Assembly: GCA_037783545.1 (NCBI GenBank)
Contig: JBBELK010000108.1
Span: forward strand, 186,001 to 250,000
DNA from: Henricia sp. BOLD:AAB3569
Lineage: Eukaryota > Echinodermata > Asteroidea > Spinulosida > Echinasteridae
Direction: 5' to 3'
Length of the DNA: 64,000 nt
Positions 33,862-45,800 of this stretch are shown here, in pieces; position 1 is the first letter of the stretch; each line of letters starts with the position of its first letter. Under the pieces are notes generated by a model, which was given only the letters and a program-made list of their open reading frames with translations, had not been told where the DNA came from and searched no databases. Both the position numbers and the translations under genes were made by a program.

Positions 33862-36800
33862 CTAAATCGAACGGGAAAATGTGATAGTATAGACAATGTT
33901 CTCTTTGCTTATATCTGTTGAAAATTGGTCGTTGTTATGTGCGCGCATCCTGTTTTGCATAAATTTGGTTTGGTAGTGATGCAGGTCACAAAATTCAAAG
34001 ACGATTTGATATGCGACCTCATTTATGTAAAACACGATGCATGTTTTGGTTTGCTGTGACATCAGAGGGCACATCGTCTATTGCTAGATGTACGGCAGAG
34101 AAGTCCATGGTTAGAGACTGGTTAGTCACTGTGTTGTGTCCTTAGACACTTGACTTTACTTAACATTGTCTTTCTCCACCCAGGTGTATAAATGGGTACA
34201 AGTAAATAATGCCCTTTGTAACAGTTTACAAATCATGTACTCTAACTTTAACTTGGCACGTCCAGAAAAAGAGACATCTCTAAATGTTAACTTTGCAAGC
34301 CGTACTTAACGCTTGATACTTGACATCACGTGTCTGCAACTTTGTTGTGCATGCACACTGACGTCATAGCAGTGTAGACGCATCAGAAAACGACATATAC
34401 GTTGTGATCCGACTGCATTGCGACTGCACAGATATGCCAAATTTTGAACATGCTGTTCCCACCAACACAAATCGCGACTAAATCGTAATCAGAACACATT
34501 GCAAAGCAACATATGATATTGTGGTCTTATCACGAATTTAACGCGAGGTGTACGGCCGGCAAGGTGTACAGCAAATTCACTTTTTTTTCTCAAATTCAAT
34601 TTTTAAGCATTTTTTTAAAAATTGAATGAAAAAAAAAAATCATGTTTCTTATTTTAGAAATCGTCAACCCTGTAAAAACGCCATTTTTATACGGCCATTT
34701 TTGCGCCTTGTCAGACCGACAATAATTTGAAACATTGACAGACATTGTTTGATAATATTAACAGTAAATGTTCCATAACTAAACTGTTGGTCGATTTTTT
34801 TTCATTGAATACTCATTTGAAAGAGAATAAAATTCAAAATAAATTTTAAAAATAAATAAATAAATATTTGTTAAAGTGCCACACCCAAAACGAACGGACA
34901 ATACATCTTTAAATGTTTCATACAATCATACAATCTTTAAATGTTGAAACATCTTCAATGTTTCAAATTATTGTCGGTCTGACAAGGCGCAAAAATGGCC
35001 GTATAAAAATGGTGTTTTTCACAGGGTTGACGATTTCAAAGCAATGCGAGCGCGCCAAATTCGTGCCAAGAAATACACAGCTCCATGCCTTTGCTATGGA
35101 GCTGCGTATTTTGTAGCACGAAATTGGCGCGCGCGCATTGCTGACGAGCCTGTGACTTTAACACTGCAGCCTTTTAGCACTCACTTTGCATCCCCGGCCC
35201 CTTGGCCTTGGCCTTGTGCTTGTGCTTGTCCTTGTGCTTTAGCTCCCTGCTGTTTATTGGCATTAGTCTTCTTCAAAACCGTTGTCCTGGGCTGGCCGTC
35301 GGTGATTGGATGGTCGGGGAATTTTATCAAAAGGAAGCGCCCGCCGAGCTCTGCACCCTAAGGAAGTGAAACACGACAGAGGTAGTTGTAATAGCCACAT
35401 GCAGTGTTCTCCACTGGTCACTAAACAGTGCCCAACTTAATGTTTGCCATGTGAGGGCGCTGCTCAAAATAGATGCATGTACGTGGAAGCATGCAAATAG
35501 GGGCAAGCTCGATTCACGACCATAGTTAACTATAGACCGTTTGTTTCTTGAGGACATGCATGGTTGCACATATTGTGCTTCCGTTGTTGAACTGTTTTAG
35601 TAACAAAAGGTGCCCCACGAAATGGCGGCTATTCGATACGGTCTATAGTTCGACTTCTGTAAAATCCTGTGTATAAGGCGCACCCATGTATAAGGTGCAC
35701 CTCCAAATTTGGACATCAACAGGAAAAAAGAAAATTGCAGATTTTGCGTCTGTTGCCGGCCACGATCACGAGCGCATGCATGCATCAAGCTTCGGGGTAA
35801 CTAGTTCTCTTTCATCCACCGTGTCCTCATCCTGCATTCTGGGGCCAATTTCATGGCGCTGCTAAGCACCAAAATTTGCTTAGCACAGGATTTGTTTGCT
35901 TTATTTTGCAAAAATGGATTGCCAGCCAAAATCGTAAGTGATGTGTATTGAAAGGTATTCTCCTACTCTTGCACAGAACACAAGTTGGCATATAATTTTG
36001 GCTTGTAATCCATTTTATAAAGCAAATAAACTATGTGCTAAGCAAATTTTTGTGCTTAGCAGCGCCATGAAATTGGCCCCTGGATGTCTTCCTGAGATAA
36101 TTGTTACGGGATGACGACGTTTTCCACTGAATATGTTGTCATCCTGCGATAAATTACCTCAGGATCTCAACAAGTCGGATAGCACTTCCAGACCTCCATA
36201 ATACTGCAAAAGGAGTACACGGAGGGGTTGTCCACGAAAACGTCATTCTTAGCCCAGTTTCCGGACAAAATGGCGGCACTTATAAGCCGTATCCTATTTT
36301 CCTTCTTTGTGTAAAAATAATGTATGAGTTACATTTGTTCAGCACAATGTCCTTTGTTTCAAAGGATGGAGTAATTGTGAAAAAGTGCCTTGCTCAAGGG
36401 CACAGGTACCACGATGAGAGTTGAACCCGCAACATCAAGTTTTCACCCGAGTGTTGCGAATAGGCTTGGGTGACGCCAGCATTTTCGGAGTCGACTCCAA
36501 TTCCAAAAAAGAATTGCGAATGGAATTGATTCCATTTTTTTTCACAGAAAAACGGTAAATATACAAAGTGGGTTTCAAACATAACAAGTTGCCATGGAAA
36601 CCAACCTGTAGATTGTCCAATGCTCTGGCTGCCTCCTCTGCCCGTGTGTAGTTAATGAAGGCACAAAACCGGTCTGGAAGGCGACGGAGACTTATTATTT
36701 CACCAAAACTGTCAGAAAGGAAGGGAAAAAAGTAAATAACTCTTCTTTTGAATATTACTACAATTACCAGGGGCCAATTTCATAAAACATGTTAAGCTTA

Positions 36801-39800
36801 GAGTTGCACTGTCCGTGTTTGGGTAAAAGGATTAAACAATTAATTTAGGCAAGCGAATGAATTTAGAAAGCTTACATATCTCTGTAATGAAAAATATTAA
36901 AAAAATTAAATTTCTGACATCGGGAATTGGAGATACAAGCCTTTTTCTTAAAACAGGCTTCACGTGTTGTACATAGTATGTGTACAATGTACAATGTACA
37001 CATACGCGCACTTGTACATTTACGTCATATTATGACGTACCCTGTCGAATAAAAGACAGGGCACATCTTTTATTTTTTCTTGTTTTTAATCGACTGGCAT
37101 TAATCCTTGACAGATTTTTACGTCACTAGGTTACCATGCGGTTTGGTTTGCTAGTTTTATGAAATAGGGAAAGCGCTGCTTAATCAGAAATCAGGTGCTA
37201 ACATGTTTTATGAAATTGGCACCAAATAAAAGACCACAGCAGATTTCTAACAGGTAAACAGATTTTTTTTTATAACATTAAGACTGCAGTGTTTCCTAAA
37301 AGCATTAACCAGATAACGCCGAGATTATTTTTGGCAAAAAATACCAACTTTTAAAAATTGTCCAAAAGTTAAGACCAGGTCAAGCACCACAAATACCGAC
37401 TCTTGAGTCATATCTACATTTCATTGTATGAATCTTCTCACCAAAATATCATACTTTGCAAACACTCCAAGGTGGCCTCCCAGAGCGAGATTTGCTACAT
37501 TGACAGGCCGTCTACAGCCGTCAAGTTCAAGCTCAAAACATGGTGTGTACAAATGAATGGTGGACATTGGACGTATTTACACGTCAACTGTGGAAGACAG
37601 CGGCAAAGCTGATGTTTTAAAGCCGCCTTTTCATTGACGTGCACTAGTGATCGAATTATGCCAATCCATATGTGCATCATAACACGTCTCTGGCCAAAAT
37701 ATAAATGCAATTAAATTGAATAAGAAGTAATCCAACAATAGGCATTTGAACAATACATGTAGGTTTTTGAACAACAAGATTTTGAACATTAAGCACTTCA
37801 ACAATAAGCACTTTAAAAAGAGGCATTTCAGTTAAAGAAAACTTTGGGCCTCCTAGTTTCAGTTTTTGAGTTGCTGTTCACCGACACAGTTGGCAATCTC
37901 CAGAGGGCGCCAGAACCGATCACTAGTTTCCGAGACTCGTGCCCGGTCAGCAACACTAGTCAGGAAATTACGCGCGCGCTTGAAGTCTAGAAATTTCATG
38001 CACTACCCTAAATTAGTGAACCCCACGTGACTGCGTTTCAGCCAGTCAGAATAAAGAATCAGAAAGAGGTGTGTTATAAAAATTAATCCTTTACGGGTTT
38101 GGGTGGGTGTGAAGGCAGGGGATGGATGAGACTTACGGTGCAAACAGATCACGGAGTTGCTTCTCAGATACTGTGGAATGGAGATTGCCTACCCATAGGT
38201 TAGTCACACTTAGCGGGTTGCGAGAACTGAAAAGGAACAAGAAAAAAGTGATTACAAGTTATGGAGATAATAGTCACAAAGTTGTATTACGCCAAGAAAA
38301 AAATATTACAGGAAATTCATATGCATGCCTTATATCCAGAAAGCGTAATAGACTATGTAAGTCTCGCGGCAAAGGTCAAATCTGAGCTTCCGGGCACAAC
38401 ACGACTAAAACGCCTATTCCTATAACACAGGCAAGATTGTTTTTTGTATATACATTTTTCTGTCCAATCTTAAGTATACAAATGTTTTTTACAATATATA
38501 ATACATGCATAATTATCTCTAAAAACGATAAATTTATTAAAATTTCGTGACCTCAATAAATTTCTCTGCTAGCATATTCTTCATCCAATTTGGAATGGAT
38601 GACCCAAGTGTAGATTCATGTGAAAATGAATGCTTCGAATCTGGGCACTCTAAAAAAAAGTCTGCAAGCTCTACTTTTGGTAGATGGCGTTTCGCCTATC
38701 GCTAGCGAGGTCTGTATGTACACTGTAGGCCTACGTACGTCGGCTGCTGTGCGTGTTGCATATCTTTTGCTGCATGTAGTTTACGATCTTCAAAGATTGA
38801 CTTGTCGGCTCAGAAAAGATCGTGAATTTTTACATTTCGATTTCTTATTTTTGATTATATACTCCACTTCATCAATTGAAATGCAAGATTTTATTTAGAG
38901 ATGCGCGGTTTGGGCCGTCTGAGTTTACAAAAACCTGCGTAAACAAAATAATCCAAGAATTTCGCTCGCGACGTGCGATGAAGAGATAGGGTCTTGTGCC
39001 CAGAAATAACAGTGGTCTCGCGCGGTCTCGTATGTTCGCGAGGTCAACTTACATAGTCTATAACCAATGCACACACAATGAACAAAGTGACGGTGGGAAT
39101 TGGAAAGGGAGGCTTTATATACAGTAAAAAAACAAAAAAAAACAAAAAAAGGAATCCACAAATCATACTCTGACCGAAAAGGCTCGTAAATGTAGCGCAT
39201 TTTATCGGTTAGTAATGCGTATGGACACCTCTTGTGGCAAGGCCGATTGCAACAGCCTCCGTAAGAGCAGCTGAGGCAGGGTGTGCCACTCTGAAGTTCT
39301 CCTCAAGAGACTGCACTTCCAATCAAGTTTTTGAGATGTGGGGCTTCAGAGGTCAGTTTATCCCACACGCAGGCAGAAATCAGTTTTCTAAGAGCCCTAA
39401 ACTACAGGATTCTTCCATAAAATGGGAAAAGTCACATTTCTTCGCTGTGGAAATATCTTTGTTCAAACAGGTCCACTTTGACCATCACTGAAGCCGAACA
39501 GTCTTGAAAACGATTTCAAAGGTGAATCAGTGCTTTGTTATCCACAAGTTCAATGCGTTACAAAAAAAAACTTGTTCTAATCACGAACAAATATACTGAA
39601 CAAAAGAACCACAAATTTTTTGTTTATTTAAAACGTGAATTTTTTTTAAAAGTTTCATTATCATAACAGCTTCATTATGCATGACTGCATAAAGCTTCTG
39701 TGTGCTGAAAACTCCCATTGTGTTTTTCAATTGAAAAGTGAAGTTTTTTTGGGGAAGAGTATAATTCATCCCCTTAATGGCCCATTGTATCATTTGCAAA

Positions 39801-42800
39801 CTTGAGGAATGACCACTACTCACTCGAGTTTGCTACTTTCAATGGTTTCGGTAATAAAATCTTCCTCGTCGGAGAAATAAACGTCTTCGGAGAATGAGTT
39901 GACGACTCCTTCGACGCCATTGGTCAGTAGAGCGTCTAAAGCGGCCTGGACCGAGCCGAATTGACGAATGGCGACGTCGCTTTGTGGACGAGTGAAACCC
40001 ATTTCCTGCAAGCCAACCACAGTGCAACTTAAAAAAACATTCTTTTTTCTTTGTAAAATGCCCATAAGGGTAAAACAAACCCTAATTAACATTCAGTCTC
40101 CCAGACGCAAGCTAAATCAATTTCTGAAAGCTCATAGGCTAGTCCTCAGGTACATACAAGGGTTATGCCTTGGTTACACTATGCCAATTGTCGTCCGTCA
40201 AGTCCGTTGTATATACAACAATGCTATTAAAATACATCTACCACAGGATGATATTCTAAAGCAGTTCGTTGGAGAAAAAAAATCCTGTGGTGGATGTATT
40301 CTTTGTTTTCGAATGTGTGGCTAGACTTAGGCAGTCGAATCGTTAAGCTAGCTTTGCTCGCGTAGGGCATGGATGAAAACAGCGCGATGCATGAATTTTG
40401 TGGACCGCTGGTGAAAATATACGGAACGGAGAGTATCTGGAACAAATTTAACTCATCCGTTTTGACGTGTGGCCACGCGACGGACGGACTTACCCACTAC
40501 GGATGTAACGTACAACGTGCACCTGCCCTAACCAAGGCAATACATGTGAATAATTCATGAGCAGCCAACCAACCACTCACCATCATCCGATGTAACCAAG
40601 GCATAAGTATGAATAATTCATGAGCAGCCAACCAACCACTCACCATCAGTCGATGTAACCAAGGCATAAGTATGAATAATTCATCAATAATTCATGAGCA
40701 GCCAACCAACCACTCACCATCAGTCGATGTAACCAAGGCATAAGTATAAATAATTCATGAGCAGTCAACCAACCACTCACCATCATTTGATGTAACCAAG
40801 TATGAATAATTCATGAATAATTCAACCAAGCACTCACCATCAGTCGGGCAATGCGGACTTCTTTCAGCTCTGCCACGGCGTCCTCGCAATTTTTATCCAA
40901 TTTTAGAACATGTACAAAAGCATTCTCAGCCTCGCCATATTCCTGGAATGTGATAAAAAAAACTAAATTAAAATGTGAACACAAGGGACGAAATTGTTTT
41001 AAAAACAATCAGATCCTGATAAACTAACGAAATAGAATGGCCGGAAAATAAAATAAACAAAGAGAAATTGAAAAAAAAAAAATAACATGCTCCTGATTAG
41101 GATTTTAACCAAGGACCTAAAGCACTCTTGGCAAATTCGGAAAATAGTAGTAAAAACGAATTACAGGATTAAAACATTTTTTAACATTTCACTTTACACC
41201 CACCCCCATATTCAGCTGTGCTGCACATCCCCCAAATGCTTATAATCATAAACGACACATCATTGTATTAAGAATAACACTTGTTTCATACAGGCGCTCC
41301 AGAGTGTGTAACAGGGCTTTCCAATGATACCAAATTCAAGAAAAATGATATGGTAACAAGAGAGAAATCATCAGTCAAACTCGAGTTTCCAAACGTTTTT
41401 GAGGCATTTATTTGCACTTGCATCCGCTGCATGCCTATTTCTGATTCTAACATTTCTAATTAAATTTATACTCATTCCACTCAATGATGGCTATGCTACA
41501 AGTTTAAGCAAATTTAAGGTACAAATTATTGTTATAATTTCCAAAGCAAGCATACCTTGAGGCCGGCTAAAGCCCGTCCTTTTCTAAAATGGCCCTTTGG
41601 CCAGTCCTTTGATAGAGTAATAGCCCGATCTGCATCTTTTAAAGCACTGCAAAAACACATGGAGACAATGGCGTCAGTTCGACATCCAAAGCATTTTGTT
41701 CTTCAAAACATCGCTAAAATTTGACCATCTAAAATGTGCAATTGTATCCATGCCTACTGCAGTGACAATCAAGTCAAACTGCCCTCAAGTCCCAAGTCAA
41801 GCCTGGTCAAACTGCCTTCGAGTTCCAAGTCAAGTCAAGTAAAATGGCCTTCGAGTTTTAAATCAAGTCAATTCAGGCATGTTGGTCAAGTCAGTTCAAG
41901 TAAAGTAGTATTTGTTCAAGTTAATTTCAAAATGAGTGTAAACCCTGAATCTTGCATACGTGTATTTTTGTTGTTGTCCGGTATTCCATGTTTTAAAAGA
42001 CAATTCGGGCGTCAAACTGACAAAAAATGCATAAAAGTTCAATTTCACTTTTGGAAGACCAAGTAAAAAATGTACAAGTCCAAGTCAAGTCAAGTCATTT
42101 AAGGTTCCAGTCTCAAGTCAAGTCAATAAAAATTGGGAATCGAGTCGACTCGAGTTGGAGTCTCGAGTCCGAGTCAATACAACCCTGCTACAAATTGTGC
42201 AGACGACGACCCAATTATTGGCACTGAACAGCACTAAACGTCCATCAAATGAAGCCAGCCTATGCCACACACTAGTCCCTAAAATGTGGAAATTATCAGA
42301 CTATTTTGGCTTCGGAATCGCTAGGTAATTTCTGGACTCTGCAAGCTATCACTGAGAATCGAATCTAGATGAAAGGAAATCAAAATCTGTAATTCCGATT
42401 CGATTCCCAAAGTGAAATCGATTCTACTCGATTCTGGTGCGAAATCACCCAAGCTTAACAAATTGCAATTTGCGGAACAAGTCGACACCTGATCTCGAGA
42501 TAGACTTTGAAAAATAATGTACAGCCTCCACAAACAACTTACTCTTCATACTGTTGAAGACGGTCAAAGCAAAAAGACCGATTTCCAAAAAATCTGCAAA
42601 GGAAATGGAGACAAAATGAGTAGGACAAAGAGTTACAAGGGGCATGATTTTGAAGATATTGGGGGGAAAAAGAGGCTGTGGTGACTGACCCGAGTAAAAC
42701 CATGGGTGTGACACCATGGCTAAACCATGGCTAAACGGAAGACTGGGAAAAGTCCTAGGACGGACCAGAGAAGCTACTCAAATGCGACCATATTCTCCAT

Positions 42801-45800
42801 GAAATGAGTTGGAGGCTATTAAAAGTGAAGCCCCATGCATACTAACCAAAATTGCAACATTTCCAAACTTGCAAGTTTTTCTCGAACCACACATCTTGAA
42901 AGAGGGAACTTGCCACATACTGTATGGCACCTTCACAAAATAAAGTCTAATCAAAACTGTTGGTCCACTTTTAAACTTTAACAACCAAACACTTGCTATT
43001 TCTTCGTAAGAGGAACACGGTGTAAATTACCTAAAATCTCGTGGGTCCAATTCTATCGCCTGTGTAAAGAGATCTATAGCTGCGCTGTAATGGTCCAGCT
43101 GGGCCATTTCGTTGCCTTTGACTGCAGACAAGTCGGACAAAAAAAATAATTGAAAATATGCATGAAACGTTATTTGGGTTGCTCTTTCTAACGTAAGTTC
43201 ATATGGGTCTTTCCACGGTAAAGGGGGCATTTTGGCCACACAGACCACATTTTCGAGGAAATACCTTTGTCTGGTCTCAAAATAAAAGAAATAAGTTTCA
43301 GTTGTTCTGAAGAGATAACTTAGGCCCAAAAAGGGTTACAAATAGTGTGACAACATTCTAAAAACCCTGTGTACAAATTTCCAATATACGCTCGTAACCG
43401 GGACGGACACTTGTTACATTTTAGGCCGTCCCGGTTACGGGCGTTAAATTGGAAATTTGTACACAGGGTTTTTAGAAAGGCATGTTGTCACACTATTTGT
43501 AGCCCTTTTTGGGCCTAAGTTATCTCTTCAGAACAACAAACTTATTTATTTTATTTAGAGACCAGACAAAGATATTTTCTGGAAAATATGGTCTGTGTTG
43601 CCAAAATACCCCCTTTACTGTGGAAAGACCCACATGACATGTACAGGTTATGTTATCATTCACAAATTAATAAAACAAGAAGCCGTTTAACGAATGTAAC
43701 TATGAATGAATTAAGGTGCAATTAATTAATTACCTGCCATTTGTCGGCTTTGTAATACAATAGGATCCATGTTGTCTATCTGTAAAAGAAAGAAAAAAAC
43801 AGGGAAAAATGCTGAGTTATTTTGAAGCAAATCAAGCAGTGAGCAAATACTTTTAAAGAAGTATTAATTCGAAATATTTTTTATTGTGTTGGTCAATACA
43901 ATTTTAAATGGATGTAATTTGCCCATACTCAATGTATTATCTGCCTGTGTCCCACATGAACACACCGAGTTTTTAGCATGCTCTCGAGAAAGGTACTTCG
44001 TGTGTACACGACTCACAATATGTAACGGTACAGTATGTACCATTACAGTATGTACCATTTCACATATTCCTATGACAAGGTGTGTCTATCATGCAGATAC
44101 AATTGTCTAATCATATACAAAATCATTCAAGCGGAATGCATACCCTCAATAAAATATCTGCGTACACCCCACAATATCCCTAACTTATTTTGGGTAGTGT
44201 AGTGCATATACATTGTAACGTGTCCCATACGGGCAAATAACATCCACTTAACAAGTATTAATTTGTTAGTCCTAAAAGCCCCTGCTCACTATTGGGAATC
44301 TCGAAAATCAGAAATGTTCACAGATTTACACATAACTTACACAATATAAACATGATGACGGTAGTAAACTTCCCCTAAAATGGTTTTGTCTGAAGTGCTA
44401 TAGTCTTTGAGATACGAGTAAAACAATCAATGTTTGTCTCATGAGACGAATATTCACTTCGCCCCAAAACCACTTCGCCCTGCACCACTTCGCCCCAAAA
44501 CCACTTCACCCGCATTTTACTTCGCCCCCAAAACACTTCGTGCACAGGCTGTGGTTCAGGGCGAAGTGGTTCAGGGCAAAATGATTGTAAAGCTTTTTTT
44601 GACTATTTTCTCAAAGGTTAGACGAAGTACGGAGCAGACTTTTACTCAGGTTGGTTTTAATCATGCATTTCTTCAATCACACAGGGGGATAAAACTATTA
44701 CCAATCATGTGTTCTGCCTTTAAAGAACCTCAATTGCATTCTGAGAAAAGCATGAAAAAGCATGAAAATTATCATTTTCTTTTAAAAAGATGTCATCTCA
44801 GGTGGAATCATTGCATTCGACAGTTGGAAACACTTCTATCTTCCATTTGAGTAAGGTTTTTTTTCAGTCAAAATGTTTGGACATTGATAAATCATGTCTA
44901 CAGGCTTTAATTAAAACTCATCCACCTTACCGATTCAGTTTTCTCCTTCTGTCCCTTGGCTCCACCCTTTTTCTTGGTTTTTTCCGACTTTGCTACAGGA
45001 GCAGCCGTTGCGCCCATCTTCTTGTTAATGGTCGCCGCTGCCCCGGCAAAGAAAGCGCTGTTTTGATCCCACCCGGTAATGTCGTCATCAGAATCAGATG
45101 ATGCCCTGAGGAAATCAAAATTGACTCAATTTCTACTTGCTATTTCAGTTTGCAAAGATTCTGAAATGAAAAAAAAGGTCAAATTTTGTGGGGTTTTTTT
45201 ACAATGAAAAAAGTGCAGTGCATCTTCAATTACACAAGTCTTTCCACAGTAAAGGGGACATTTTGGCAACACAGACCATATTTTCCAAAAAATACCTTTG
45301 TCTGGTCTCAAAATAAGAGAAATAAGTTTCAGTTGTTCTGAAGAGATAACTTAGGCCCAAAAAAGGGTTACAAATAGTGTGACAACATGCCTTTCAGTTT
45401 GTTTTTAGAAAGGCATGTTGTCACACTATTTGTAACCCTTTTTGGGCCTAAGTTATCTCTTCAGAACAACTAAAACTTATTTATTTTATTTTGAGACCAC
45501 ACAAAGGTATTTTCTGGAAAATATGGTCTATGTTGCCAAAATGCCCCCTTTACCATGGAAAGACTCATTTGTTTTTCCACAAAAATAAGAAATAGCTTTA
45601 GAAAGGTTGAAAATGTTTTCACATGAGTGAAAATATTTTCACACGACTAAGAAAATTTTCACACAAGTGGAAAAAGAGTTTCACTTAATATGTGGGCAAA
45701 GTTTTTTTACACAAATGGGAAAAAATTTCCCAAATTGGGGGTGGAGGTGGGATGGGGGTTGGGAGAAATGAGGAATTTTTCCCCACAGGTGAAGACAATT

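Noticed and set aside
35185-35357. Gln/Ala/Gly tract as a microsatellite rather than coding
   Set aside because: The borders are GT-AG, phases fit exons 17 and 19, and its first half completes the RRM.
39824-40092. UBA exon read as an independent small gene
   Set aside because: The frame upstream of 40005 runs through a clear acceptor (CTTGCAG) and the phase fits exons 14 and 16.
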